DNA of 25,831 nt, from contig JAEWEQ010000008.1 in assembly GCA_023389315.1 (NCBI GenBank), forward strand, positions 1-25,831. The letters are read 5' to 3'. This DNA is from Actinomycetes bacterium. GTDB lineage: Bacteria; Actinomycetota; Actinomycetes; Actinomycetales; Actinomycetaceae. Below, one piece after another: positions 12,745 through 21,159 of this stretch; within the stretch, counting starts at the first letter, position 1, and the number at the start of each line of letters is the position of its first letter. A program made the position numbers and the translations under genes. Below the pieces are notes generated by a model. It was not told the DNA's origin and ran no database searches. It saw nothing but the letters and a program-made list of their open reading frames with translations.

Positions 12745-15568
12745 GGTCGCTCATCGCCACCACGGAACGTCGAATTGACTCCACCGCCCAACGTGCGTTC
12801 GTTGCCACTTGCGGCCCGCCCACCAGCTGTAACTGATTGAGTACATCCATCACTTGGCGGCACCAGCGCACCCAGTCACCCGCTTCTAGGTCGGCGGCCC
12901 GCACCGTGGTAGCCAAGTCGTCGCCTTGCACCCACCAGTATATGGCGTTGACCAGGCCCGTCTGGAGAGGTTCTGACAAAGTGGTGTGCGCCTGCGACTC
13001 CGCTCGTTGGATCTGGGCCATCAGGTTTTGCGTCTTTTGCAGGGCGCGCCCCAGTTTCCCGCTAGCTCCGCCGGGGATGTCAGTATCGGGTAGGTGATCC
13101 TTGCGCGCTTCGAATACGCAGGCACTCACCACTGCCGCCAGCTGCGCCGGATCCAAGTCCTCCCAAATTTCCCCCGCCAGGGCGAGGGCGATCACCAGGT
13201 CCCGTTCGGCATAAATGCCGCGCAGTACTTTCCCGGTGACGGTTAGCTCCTGTCCCTCCAGGCAGCCTAGTTCCTGCAGTACCTGCACCACCGCGTCGAA
13301 CCGGCGTCCCAACGAGGACGTGCGCGTCCTCACCTGGCCAGCCAGGTTTTCATACTCGCGCCGGGCATGCAGCCAGGCTTTGGCTTCCCTGGCGTGGGCG
13401 TCTCGGTGAGCGCACTGGTGGACCGGGTGGGAGCGAATGAACTCCTCCAACTGGGCGATAGCGGCCCGGTCTTTCGCGTTCACTGGATTCTTCATGCGTT
13501 TGGGGCGGCGCAGTTTCTTTTGCTTGCGCATATAGCGCAGGTCCTTTGAGATGAATCCGCGGTGGCGTGATACCGCGCGCAGCCAAGTGCCCGGCAAACG
13601 CATCTTGCCGACTATGCTGAAGCCTTCGGGGAGGTTAGCGACCCCCACTTGGCGTACCGCACCGGTTTCGTAAACCACCTGCACGGTGCCAGCCCCGCTG
13701 TCTGGGCGGGTCACCACCGCGTCAAGGTAGTTACCGCCCTCGGAAATGGCAATGACGTCCCCGGTACGCAACTGGGAAAGTTCTTTCGCCAGGTAGGTGT
13801 GACTAATGTTGTTGCGCTCGCGAGCCGACCGCTTTTGCAACAGCGCCAGTTCATCGCGGGCAGTGACGTACTCGTGCACGTCACCTTGTTCACAGGTCCA
13901 GTCCGCGCCGACTTCTTCCATGGTCTGTTGGGCTCGGCGCGCCTGTCGCGCTAACTCCACCACCTGGCGGTCGGTTTGGAACTGCGCGAAGGACCGTTCC
14001 ACGATGGAGCGCGCAGTATCCAAACTGCTTTGCGACGCCAAGTTCGCAACCATGTTGTAAGTGGGTTTGAACGCTGAGATCAACGGGTATGAACGCTTTG
14101 ACGCGAGGGAAGAAACCAGTACCGGTTCAATCTCATCGCGATACACCACCACCGCATGCCCAAGGGTGTCGATGCCGCGCCGACCGGCCCGCCCCGTCAG
14201 CTGCGTGTACTCCCCAGCGCTCAACCCCACATGGGCTACCCCGTTGTATTTAACTAAGGATTCCAACACCACGGTGCGCGCTGGCATATTAATGCCCAGT
14301 GCCAGGGTTTCGGTCGCGAACACCAGCTTCACCAGCCCCAGGCTGAACAGGCGCTCCACGATGTCTTTAAACAGTGGCAACATGCCGGCGTGGTGGGCGG
14401 CAACGCCCGCTTCCAGAGCTTGGGCGAAGGTGTGGACGCGCAGCACTTTGATTTCTTCCGGCGGCAAACTGGCTAACTGAGCGTCCAGGAACTCGCGGAT
14501 GCGTTGGCGCTCCCCCTCATTCGCTAGCTCAATTCCCGCCAGGCAAATTTGTTCCACCGCTTCATCGCAGCCAGCGCGGGAGAAAATGAAATAAATCGCC
14601 GGCAGCAGGTGGGCGCGATCCAAAGTGATGGCCACTTCCGGTCGGCTGGTTCGTTTGCGGCGGCGAGGACGGGCCTGCGCCATTCGCCTGCCGCCTGCCA
14701 GGCCGCGCTGGGCTTGGTCCTGTGACCGGGATTGGAAGCCGCGTTGGCGAGCGATAGCCGAACGCAGCTGTGGGTTTAGGGCGTGACCGGCTTTGGAGGG
14801 CGCAGTCGGAGTGGCTGGTTCGCCCTCGTCCTGGCGATAGAGGTCATAAAGGTCGCGTCCCACCATCATGTGCTGGTGCAGCGGCACTGGGCGGATTTCG
14901 GAGATGATCACATCGCAGCCGCTGCGAATGTGGCCGATCCAGTCACCGAACTCTTCGGCGTTGGAAACTGTCGCCGACAATGCCACCACCCGCACATGTG
15001 CGGGCATAAGGATGAGGACCTCTTCCCACACGGGGCCGCGGAAACGGTCCGCCAAGTAGTGCACCTCGTCCATGACGACGAATGCCAAATCGGAAAGATC
15101 CCGCCCAGCGTAGATCATGTTGCGGGCCACTTCCGTGGTCATCACGATCACCGGGGCGTCGGGGTTGATGGAAACGTCGCCGGTGAGCAGGCCAACGTTT
15201 TCCGCCCCGAAACTGGCGGATAAGTCCCGATATTTCTGGTTGGAAAGGGCTTTGATAGGGGTGGTGTAGAAGGCTCGCTGTCCGGTCTTTAGTGCCAAGT
15301 AGCAGGCGAACTCCCCCACCACGGTTTTTCCCGCGCCGGTGGGCGCGGCCACCAGCACGTTCTGTCGCGCTTCCACGCTAGCCAGAGCCTCAGCTTGGAA
15401 GTCGTCGAGGAAATAGTTCAGGCCCTGCTGGAAACGACCGCGGTGAGTGTTTTCTGCGGCTGCCCGTGCCTTAGCTTCCCGATATCGCTGCGCCGCGCTG
15501 GGTGCGGTGGAAGTATCGGGGTAAGTGGGGAGGGCACGCTTGCGGTGGCGACGCCGGCTGGGAGTCAC
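12737..15568 (-). CDS. helY: Ski2/Mtr4-like DEVH-box RNA helicase HelY
   Basis: 943 residues from a GTG at 15568 that overlaps the tatC stop as GTGA. Helicase motifs run in order: Walker A APTGAGKT (75-82), TTPIKALSNQKY, LLTGDVSINPDAPVIVMTTEVARNM, Walker B box VMDEVH (165-170), SATVSNAEEFGDWIG. The RecA2 motifs follow: FIFSRAGCDEAV, HHAGMLPLFKDIVERLF, ATETLALGINMPARTVV and QLTGRAGRRGID. The C-terminal third resembles the Mtr4/Ski2 helical and DSHCT-type region. An insert rich in Arg/Gln/Gly (about 280-315) sits between the RecA domains. Actinobacterial HelY is a probable RNA helicase of uncertain substrate, normally directly downstream of tatC as here. The family is certain and the cellular role is inferred. 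Confidence 0.94.
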   Translation of the reverse strand: MTPSRRRHRKRALPTYPDTSTAPSAAQRYREAKARAAAENTHRGRFQQGLNYFLDDFQAEALASVEARQNVLVAAPTGAGKTVVGEFACYLALKTGQRAFYTTPIKALSNQKYRDLSASFGAENVGLLTGDVSINPDAPVIVMTTEVARNMIYAGRDLSDLAFVVMDEVHYLADRFRGPVWEEVLILMPAHVRVVALSATVSNAEEFGDWIGHIRSGCDVIISEIRPVPLHQHMMVGRDLYDLYRQDEGEPATPTAPSKAGHALNPQLRSAIARQRGFQSRSQDQAQRGLAGGRRMAQARPRRRKRTSRPEVAITLDRAHLLPAIYFIFSRAGCDEAVEQICLAGIELANEGERQRIREFLDAQLASLPPEEIKVLRVHTFAQALEAGVAAHHAGMLPLFKDIVERLFSLGLVKLVFATETLALGINMPARTVVLESLVKYNGVAHVGLSAGEYTQLTGRAGRRGIDTLGHAVVVYRDEIEPVLVSSLASKRSYPLISAFKPTYNMVANLASQSSLDTARSIVERSFAQFQTDRQVVELARQARRAQQTMEEVGADWTCEQGDVHEYVTARDELALLQKRSARERNNISHTYLAKELSQLRTGDVIAISEGGNYLDAVVTRPDSGAGTVQVVYETGAVRQVGVANLPEGFSIVGKMRLPGTWLRAVSRHRGFISKDLRYMRKQKKLRRPKRMKNPVNAKDRAAIAQLEEFIRSHPVHQCAHRDAHAREAKAWLHARREYENLAGQVRTRTSSLGRRFDAVVQVLQELGCLEGQELTVTGKVLRGIYAERDLVIALALAGEIWEDLDPAQLAAVVSACVFEARKDHLPDTDIPGGASGKLGRALQKTQNLMAQIQRAESQAHTTLSEPLQTGLVNAIYWWVQGDDLATTVRAADLEAGDWVRWCRQVMDVLNQLQLVGGPQVATNARWAVESIRRSVVAMSDHG

Positions 15569-16383
15569 AGCGTCTCTTTTTCAGTAGCCGCTAGCGCCCG
15601 ATCAAGCTCGGCGTCGATGCGCGCTTGTTTGCGGTCCCAGCGCTTATCGTGGATTGCGCAAACCCCGATCGCCAGGAAATACAGGGCGCATAAGAACAGC
15701 GCCTGGAAGGTCATGGTCCACGGGTCCGGCAGTGGGTTAGCTACAGCCGCGAAAATGAAGGCGATTGCCACCGCCCAGCGCCAGGTTTTCAGCATGGTTT
15801 TGGCGCGCACAATGTTGAGCTGGTTAAGCCCCACCATCACTAGCGGCACCAACAGGGATATACCGAAGACAATCACCAGGCGCATGTAGAAGCTGAAATA
15901 GGTGTTTGCCCGCATCAGCATTTCTGATTGGGAAGGCGCAAACGAGGTGAGGATGTGTACTGCGTGGGGCATGATGATCAGGCCCATACCCACACCGATG
16001 CCGAATAAGATGATTCCGGCGACGGTGAATGACAGTACGTAGAGTTTTTCGCGCTTATACAGCGCTGGTGCCAGGTAGGCCCACGCTTGGTAGAGCCACC
16101 AGGGGCTGGAAATGATGAAACCAGCGAACATGGTGATTCGTAGTTTCAAGTCGAAAGCGGCAGAAACCGTTTCGAAGTTTAGCTGCGCGTGGCGGCCCTG
16201 CTCCCGCAGTTCCGCCAACGGCGCTGCCATGTAGTTGAAAATCGGGTCGTAGAAGAACCAAGCGATGATGGTGCCGACGAGCATTCCCAGAAGGGAAAGG
16301 AGGATGCGGCGTCGCAACTCCTTCAGGTGCTCCAACAAAGGCATCCTGCCTTCAGGATCCTTCTTCTTTTTCAGTCGTGCCAT
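15565..16383 (-). CDS. tatC: Sec-independent protein translocase TatC
   Basis: 272 residues with six membrane helices. The conserved N-terminal MPLLEHLKELRRRI contains the signal-recognition Glu (E22, equivalent to E. coli E15). The first periplasmic loop carries LNFETVSAAFDLKLRI, and the second cytoplasmic loop carries YQAWAYLAPALYKREK, the other part of the twin-arginine docking surface. TatC is the receptor and core of the Tat export pathway for folded proteins. The tail (about 245-272) is charged and predicted cytoplasmic. It is followed by helY with a 4-bp overlap and preceded by tatA 31 bp upstream, the standard actinobacterial order. No tatB gene is visible in the window, which is common in actinobacteria where it lies elsewhere. 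Confidence 0.96.
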   Translation of the reverse strand: MARLKKKKDPEGRMPLLEHLKELRRRILLSLLGMLVGTIIAWFFYDPIFNYMAAPLAELREQGRHAQLNFETVSAAFDLKLRITMFAGFIISSPWWLYQAWAYLAPALYKREKLYVLSFTVAGIILFGIGVGMGLIIMPHAVHILTSFAPSQSEMLMRANTYFSFYMRLVIVFGISLLVPLVMVGLNQLNIVRAKTMLKTWRWAVAIAFIFAAVANPLPDPWTMTFQALFLCALYFLAIGVCAIHDKRWDRKQARIDAELDRALAATEKETL

Positions 16384-16414
16384 CTTCTTCTAACTACACC
16401 CGCACTCAGGTGGC

Positions 16415-16681
16415 CTACTTGGTGTTGGTCTGCGGATCGTTGTCAGTGCGGTCCACGAATACGGTTTCTTCCGGGGTTACTGCCGGGCTTACCGGCGGAA
16501 CCACGGTGTCTTCAGCAGCTTTGGTTTGCTCGTTTTCGTCGGTCAGTTCCCGCATTTCCTTCTTCAGGACTTTCGCGGACTGGCCCACGTTCTTGGCGAT
16601 ATTCGGCAGGCGGTTGGCACCAAACAGCACCACGAGGACGATCAGCACAACGATGATGTGCCATGGCTTAAAAGCACCCAT
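16415..16681 (-). CDS. tatA: Sec-independent translocase subunit TatA
   Basis: 88 residues. A short N-terminal helix (HIIVVLIVLVVLFGANRLPNIAKNVGQSAKVLKKEM) shows the TatA pattern: transmembrane stretch, Phe-Gly hinge, then the Leu-Pro start of a basic amphipathic helix. The C-terminal ~45 residues are acidic, rich in Pro, Thr and Val, and probably disordered. TatA oligomers form or weaken the membrane patch through which TatC-bound Tat substrates pass. The ATG has GGGAG about 8 nt upstream. The gene opens the tatA-tatC-helY-lnt run, which is tightly overlapped from tatC onward. Confidence 0.95.
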   Translation of the reverse strand: MGAFKPWHIIVVLIVLVVLFGANRLPNIAKNVGQSAKVLKKEMRELTDENEQTKAAEDTVVPPVSPAVTPEETVFVDRTDNDPQTNTK

Positions 16682-16790
16682 GTTAGTTTCTCCCTTGGGT
16701 TGCCCGCCCCACCGGTCATTGACCGGCAGTGACGGTGGAGGTCATCACGCGTTTAGTCTACCGTATCCATCCGCACCTGGCCGGTTGCGA
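16682..16790 (-). promoter_or_regulatory. Leader and candidate promoter of tatA, downstream of pafBC
   Basis: TAGACT (16760-16755 on the - strand) is a reasonable -10 box without a clear -35 partner. Between it and tatA is a perfect hairpin, CCGGTC-ATT-GACCGG (16712-16726), with no U-tract behind it. The hairpin would lie in the tatA leader or mark weak attenuation of read-through from pafBC. This is inferred only. Confidence 0.35.
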
Positions 16791-18740
16791 TCACTGCTGC
16801 AGGCGCTGAATCAGCCGGTAGTTTTCTTCCGCTTGGCGAGCCCTGCGAGCCGTCTGCTGGCAAAGCGGCGCGTTGTCACACTCGATTAATCCCAGCCCCA
16901 AAGTGAGCAGCTGGTCGCTCCCCCACTGCTGGTCGTAAACATTCAGGTAGTACACACCTGCGGCGCGCCCTTCACTGCGTTCCTCCGTCAGGGCCCACAT
17001 CCACCGCGGATCCACCTTAACCTGCACCCGCTGACCCTTAGGTGGTACTGGGGAAGAGTCCTCCAGTGGCTGATTTGCCTCGCTTTCGGCGGCCGGAATT
17101 TTTGTCAGCGTCACCCCTGCCATCCGGTCGCATCGGAAGTTGCGCACCTGCTGGGCGCGGTAACAATATCCGCGGAGCACCCAATGTCCATCAAGGTAGA
17201 TCAGCTGCTGGGGTAGCACGGTGCGGGCAGATTCCTCCCCGGTACGGGTCCGGTAGTCAAACTTCACCGCTTGCTTACTTTCGCGCGCTTGAGAGATGGT
17301 GGCCCGCAGGGCTTCGTCCTCGTTTGATTCGACCCACACGAGGACGTTTTGTAAGTTCTCCGCCTGCAGGTGTCCACTCAGTTTCGCCACCGCCGGCAGC
17401 AGCACCTGGTTGTGTATCCCTAATGTCAGGTGCGCGTATAGCCACAGCGCGATGAGGGCGGCGCGCGCCTCGGTGACGGTGAGTTGGGCAATATTGTCGA
17501 TCGCCGCTACCGGTTCCAACTCCAATAGGTCTTCTTCATAAAACAGATCCCAACGCAGATTGATTTTGGTCCAGTAATAGTCTTCCTCAAAGAACGTCTC
17601 AGCCAGGTATTCACTAACCTGCAAAATGTCTTGCCGATCAACCCCGAAGTGGTTTGCTGCTTCCTCCACGGTGGCGGGCCCGGTTTCGCGTAACCATTGC
17701 ACTAGCGCCAAGGTCAGTTCCAACGTCGACCCGGTCCCGAGGGCGGTTTTGCGGCTGGCGCGCACCCGCTTGCTGCCAGCTTTGCCATCTGCCGGCAGTG
17801 CCGGTGCCAGGTCGGCGCTGCGTTGCAGGCTTTCCACCACGTTGGTTCGCAGATAAGCGGGCTCGAGCACCACGCAGTTTTCCGCCTGGGCCAGCAGGGT
17901 CTGCCACCAATGCCGGTAGGTGTCGGACCGTCCTCGCCGCAATTCCCAGCCTGCACTGTTTAACTTCTTTGCTAGTTCAGGCTGCTCACCGACCAACTCA
18001 CTGCGGCTTTCCAAATCGCCGCCTTGCCCGGCGCGCACCGCCAAGAGGGGTTCAATTTGGGTGATTGAAAACTTCGCGGAAAGATCCACCTCGGCGGTGG
18101 CGTCCTTATCCAGCGCCTTGAAATCTCCGATGCGCGATAAGTTGAAATGTCGCACAGCGGCGCGTTGCCGATCCCAGCCGTGCAGCAGGATTTGGGAATC
18201 AGAAGCCAGCAGGCGCCACGGCTCCACTAAGCGGGTTTCGCGCCGCTGCGGGTCGGTGGCAGCAGGGTAGGTGAAGGTAACCTGTTTGCGCGCCAAGATC
18301 GCGTCCAGCATCTGTGCCATCAGCTGCGGGTTGGACAGCCCCGAGTGCGGCACTGCAATCAACGGTTGCGCTGCGGGAGCATTGGCTGCGGCCCTGATTT
18401 TCCATGTTCCACTGCCGTCAGCTCGATTCCAAAGTTCCATCGCCTGCTGGAGTAGTTCACGCTCGGGCGCGGTGAACGCCTGGTACCAGTTCTGGTTGGG
18501 CGCATGGATGCGGTAGCACTCGACGCCTTGCCGGTTTTTGCTGACAGTGATGTGGCAGCCGGCCTCCTCTATGGTTTGTTTGTCGCGGCTGAACATGCGT
18601 TCTAAGTTGCTCTCTGACTCTTGTCCTTGGTATCCCAAAACCTGCTTGAACAGTTCCTGTTTCGTAAGCGCCCGGGTCGGTAGGGTCAGTGCCAGCAAAA
18701 GGGAGAGCTGACGCTGCTTAGAGGAGATTTTCGTACCCAT
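16791..18740 (-). CDS. pafBC: Fused PafB-PafC DNA-damage response activator (WYL domains)
   Basis: 649 residues, about the sum of PafB and PafC (each ~320). The first half has an N-terminal helix-turn-helix (KQRQLSLLLALTLPTRALTKQELFKQV) and a WYL module (about 155-215, TRLVEPWRLLASDSQILLHGWDRQRAAVRHFNLSRIG). The second half starts at about 340 with another helix-turn-helix (LTLALVQWLRETGPATVEEAANHFGVDRQDI). It has a second WYL module (RTRTGEESARTVLPQQLIYLDGHWVLRGYCYRAQQVRNFRCDRMAGV) and a WCX-like C-terminal domain. PafBC activates the LexA-independent mycobacterial DNA-damage regulon; a natural fusion is known from Arthrobacter. It lies upstream of tatA-tatC-helY as in mycobacteria, but pafA is not next to it. 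The start at 18740 appears leaderless. Confidence 0.92.
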   Translation of the reverse strand: MGTKISSKQRQLSLLLALTLPTRALTKQELFKQVLGYQGQESESNLERMFSRDKQTIEEAGCHITVSKNRQGVECYRIHAPNQNWYQAFTAPERELLQQAMELWNRADGSGTWKIRAAANAPAAQPLIAVPHSGLSNPQLMAQMLDAILARKQVTFTYPAATDPQRRETRLVEPWRLLASDSQILLHGWDRQRAAVRHFNLSRIGDFKALDKDATAEVDLSAKFSITQIEPLLAVRAGQGGDLESRSELVGEQPELAKKLNSAGWELRRGRSDTYRHWWQTLLAQAENCVVLEPAYLRTNVVESLQRSADLAPALPADGKAGSKRVRASRKTALGTGSTLELTLALVQWLRETGPATVEEAANHFGVDRQDILQVSEYLAETFFEEDYYWTKINLRWDLFYEEDLLELEPVAAIDNIAQLTVTEARAALIALWLYAHLTLGIHNQVLLPAVAKLSGHLQAENLQNVLVWVESNEDEALRATISQARESKQAVKFDYRTRTGEESARTVLPQQLIYLDGHWVLRGYCYRAQQVRNFRCDRMAGVTLTKIPAAESEANQPLEDSSPVPPKGQRVQVKVDPRWMWALTEERSEGRAAGVYYLNVYDQQWGSDQLLTLGLGLIECDNAPLCQQTARRARQAEENYRLIQRLQQ

Positions 18741-18767
18741 GGACTCACCTTAACCCGCTAAGCTGGC
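18741..18767. promoter_or_regulatory. 27-bp divergent promoter region, pafBC and the DUF3866 gene
   Basis: Only 27 bp separate the two start codons. On the - strand TAAGGT (18752-18747) ends 6 nt before the pafBC ATG, placing the transcription start on that codon. On the + strand TAAGCT (18759-18764) would start transcription at 18771, an in-frame GTG one codon after the ATG at 18768. Neither gene has a ribosome site. Both -35 regions would have to lie inside the opposite coding sequence. Confidence 0.6.
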
Positions 18768-19895
18768 ATGGTGATGCAAAGACAAGCCCGGATACTGGAA
18801 ATTCTCTCTGCCCGGGAAGATTTCGTAACCGCCCGGGTGGAGATTACCGCCGCGCCCGTCGGGGCTGCGCGGTTCTTGCCGGGGCAGGCAGTTCGCATTG
18901 CGGTCCTGCCCCAGTTAGTGGGCGCGGTTAAGGTCGGGATGGAAGTGCGGATTGATTGTTCCGCCCTCGCTAAGTCCCTGGGTACCGGAGGTTTCGCCAC
19001 CACCATTGCCACGCAGTCTTTACCGGCGGACACGTTGCCCCAGGTCGGTCACGTGATGAAGGCCCGCTATTTGCCCCACCAGCACATGGTGCTGGCTGCG
19101 GAAGAGGCTGACAGTCCTTACCGGGCGCGGTTGGAGGCCTGCGACGATTTAGGTCGAATGCCGGTGGTGGTAGCGGACTTGCATTCTGCTCTCACTCCCC
19201 TGCTGGCTGCGGTGCGCGCGCGGCGTCCAGATACGCGCGTGGCGTATGTCCACGACGATAGCGCTGCACTGCCGGCGGCGTTTTCCCAAACCGTGGCGCG
19301 TTTGCGCGAGGACGGGTGGCTCAGTGCCACTATCACGGCCGGGCAGAGTTTCGGTGGTGATTACGAGGCCGTGAGCATTCCTTCTGCCCTGATGGTGGCG
19401 CGCAGCGTGGTTGGCGCAGATATCTGCGTGGTGGCTCCGGGGCCGGGCGTGATGGGGACGGGAACCAAGTGGGGTTTTTCCGGCACCGCTTCGGCCACGG
19501 CGTTGCACGCGGCTGCCTCTTTGGGTGGCAGCCCGGTGGCGGTGCTGCGCGCTTCTAGCGGCGACGCACGCGCTTCGCACCGGGGGGTTTCGCATCACAG
19601 TTTGAGCGTGTTGACAACTCTTTTGCACTGTTCGGTGACGATCGCTGACCTGGATTTGGATCCCGACTTTGCCACTGAACTGGGGATATCGGAAGAGGTG
19701 CTCAGTAAGCTCACCTCCCAACGATCCGCCTTATCACGGCACCGACTGGTGTGCGCCGATGCACGCCAGGTTTGGCAGGCTTTGCAACGAACGCCGGTGC
19801 CGCTTTCCACCATGGGCCGCAGCTTAGCAGCCGACCCCTTGGCCTTTTTGATGGCCGCAGCCGCGGGCGCGGTGGCGGCGGATCTGGTGGATTGA
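18768..19895 (+). CDS. DUF3866 family protein
   Basis: 375 residues. I recognise the actinobacterial DUF3866 family by the central Gly-rich motif VVAPGPGVMGTGTKWGFSG (about 224-242) and by the motif LRASSGDARASHRGVSHHSLSVLTTLL (about 259-285). An N-terminal beta-rich section (about 35-105) precedes an Ala-rich domain with VVVADLHSALTPLLAAVRARRPDTRVAYVHDDSAALPAAFS. There is no signal peptide or membrane helix, so it is cytoplasmic. The glycine motif and clustered His/Asp/Arg residues look like an enzyme active site, but no function is established and I do not propose one. It is the only + strand gene right of rbpA and is divergent from pafBC, raising the possibility of shared control. The start may be ATG 18768 or GTG 18771. 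Confidence 0.8.
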   Translation: MVMQRQARILEILSAREDFVTARVEITAAPVGAARFLPGQAVRIAVLPQLVGAVKVGMEVRIDCSALAKSLGTGGFATTIATQSLPADTLPQVGHVMKARYLPHQHMVLAAEEADSPYRARLEACDDLGRMPVVVADLHSALTPLLAAVRARRPDTRVAYVHDDSAALPAAFSQTVARLREDGWLSATITAGQSFGGDYEAVSIPSALMVARSVVGADICVVAPGPGVMGTGTKWGFSGTASATALHAAASLGGSPVAVLRASSGDARASHRGVSHHSLSVLTTLLHCSVTIADLDLDPDFATELGISEEVLSKLTSQRSALSRHRLVCADARQVWQALQRTPVPLSTMGRSLAADPLAFLMAAAAGAVAADLVD

Positions 19896-19896
19896 T

Positions 19897-19927
19897 TTTC
19901 CCCAGGACGGTGACCGTCCTCGGGAAA
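19897..19927. terminator. Hairpin between convergent DUF3866 and hisG genes
   Basis: TTTCCCCAGGACGG (19897-19910) and CCGTCCTCGGGAAA (19914-19927) form a 14-position stem with a single C-C mismatch and a TGA loop. It sits between convergent stops at 19895 and 19934. Neither side has a long U-tract, so it may be a weak bidirectional terminator or an RNA 3'-end stabiliser. Confidence 0.6.
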
Positions 19928-19933
19928 GGCGGG

Positions 19934-20779
19934 CTACAGTCGGCTGGCGGTGAGGGCGGTGACGATGATGCCGCGGGCGCCTTCGCTGTGGAGTTGGTCC
20001 ATCACGTCGTTGACTTCAGCGGCTTTAACCATTGACCGCACTGCCATCCAAGTGGGGTCAGCCAGCGGGGAAATAGTTGGCGAGTCGAAACCGGGGGTGA
20101 TCTTTAGCGCCGCTTCCAGGTCCCGCTCGTGCACGTTGTAGTCCACCACCACGTAGGAGCGGGCCACCATCACGCCATCTAGGCGGCGCTGTACCACTTT
20201 CACGCGTTCGTCCTCGACCAGTTCGGGACGGCAAATCAAGATCGCTTCGGATTCCAACAACACGGGGCCGAAGATATCCAGCCCGGCGGCGCGCAAAGTG
20301 GAGCCAGTTTCCACTACGTCGGCAATCACGTCCGCCACCCCAAGTTGCACGGAGGACTCTACTGCCCCATCCAGGTGCACCACGGTGGCCGCTACCCCAC
20401 GCTCGGTGAGGAAGTCGGAAACTAGCCGGTCGTAGGAGGTAGCGACGCGTTTACCGCGGATGTCCTCCAGATCGCTTAGCTGGCCGGTGGGCGCGGCGAA
20501 CCGGAAGCGGGAGCGCGCGAACCCCAAGGCCTGGCACTCAACTGCGCCGGTGCCGGAGTCCAGCAGCAAGTCCCGACCGGTGATGCCCAGGTGGATGGTG
20601 CCTTCACCAACGTAAACCGCGATGTCACGCGGGCGTAGGAAGAAGATTTCCACCCCCGCGTTCTCATCGCGGATCACTAGTTCGCGTCCGCGGCGGCGGG
20701 CTTTGTAGCCGGCCTCGGTGAGCATGGTGATAGATGGCTCCGAAAGTGAGCCTTTATTGGGGACTGCAATGCGCAGCAT
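19934..20779 (-). CDS. hisG: ATP phosphoribosyltransferase, long form
   Basis: 281 residues, the length of the HisG form with a C-terminal regulatory domain; no HisZ partner is expected. The N-terminus MLRIAVPNKGSLSEPSITML is typical. The PRPP-binding loop is DVVETGSTLRAAGL (about 154-167). The last ~75 residues form the ACT-like domain that binds histidine for feedback inhibition (GFDSPTISPLADPTWMAVRSMV, then MDQLHSEGARGIIVTALTASRL). It performs the first step of histidine synthesis, joining ATP and PRPP to give phosphoribosyl-ATP. The gene follows hisE by 29 bp and has GGAAGGGAAA before its ATG, so the two form an operon supplying successive steps. Other his genes are not in the window. Confidence 0.96.
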   Translation of the reverse strand: MLRIAVPNKGSLSEPSITMLTEAGYKARRRGRELVIRDENAGVEIFFLRPRDIAVYVGEGTIHLGITGRDLLLDSGTGAVECQALGFARSRFRFAAPTGQLSDLEDIRGKRVATSYDRLVSDFLTERGVAATVVHLDGAVESSVQLGVADVIADVVETGSTLRAAGLDIFGPVLLESEAILICRPELVEDERVKVVQRRLDGVMVARSYVVVDYNVHERDLEAALKITPGFDSPTISPLADPTWMAVRSMVKAAEVNDVMDQLHSEGARGIIVTALTASRL

Positions 20780-20808
20780 AGTTAGTTTCCCTTCCGTACC
20801 GTGCCTGG

Positions 20809-21072
20809 TTACAGGCGCCGGTAGATGTCTTCAAGCGTGAGGCCTTTTTTAACCATCATGACCTGCAGGTGGTATAGCAGTTGGGAGATTTCTAAGGCCG
20901 CGTCGTCTAAGGATTCGTATTCGCAGGCCATCCACACTTCCGCGGCTTCTTCCACGATCTTCTTACCGATGGTGTGGACTCCGCCGTCAAGTTCCTTCAC
21001 CGTGCCGGACCCGACGGGCCGAGTCTGGGCTTTTTCCTCAAGTTCAGCAAAGAGCTGTTCAAATGTCTTCAC
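20809..21072 (-). CDS. hisE: Phosphoribosyl-ATP pyrophosphatase
   Basis: 87 residues, the usual size of a free-standing HisE. It is a MazG-like helical fold with the Mg-binding pattern GKKIVEEAAEVWMACEYES (E41, E42, E45), then ALEISQLLYHLQVMMVKKGLTLEDIYRRL, the standard actinobacterial ending. It hydrolyses phosphoribosyl-ATP to phosphoribosyl-AMP, the step after HisG. The hisE-hisG pairing is characteristic of actinobacteria. The GTG start at 21072 has no Shine-Dalgarno but has a -10-like TAGCAT placed for leaderless transcription. It therefore probably has its own promoter rather than depending on the riboflavin transporter transcript 87 bp upstream. Confidence 0.95.
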   Translation of the reverse strand: MKTFEQLFAELEEKAQTRPVGSGTVKELDGGVHTIGKKIVEEAAEVWMACEYESLDDAALEISQLLYHLQVMMVKKGLTLEDIYRRL

Positions 21073-21099
21073 GTACCCATGCTAGGCCACCGCCGGTGG
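21072..21099 (-). promoter_or_regulatory. Probable leaderless hisE promoter with a palindrome upstream
   Basis: TAGCAT (21084-21079 on the - strand) ends 6 nt before the GTG at 21072. Just upstream a perfect 6-1-6 palindrome, CCACCG-C-CGGTGG (21087-21099), covers the spacer between -10 and -35. This is a good position for a repressor site. No recognisable -35 is present. Confidence 0.5.
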
Positions 21100-21159
21100 T
21101 GGGGCCGGGTATGCCCAGATTCAGAGATTACCCGCCCCACCCCGGCTGGCCGCTGCCAG

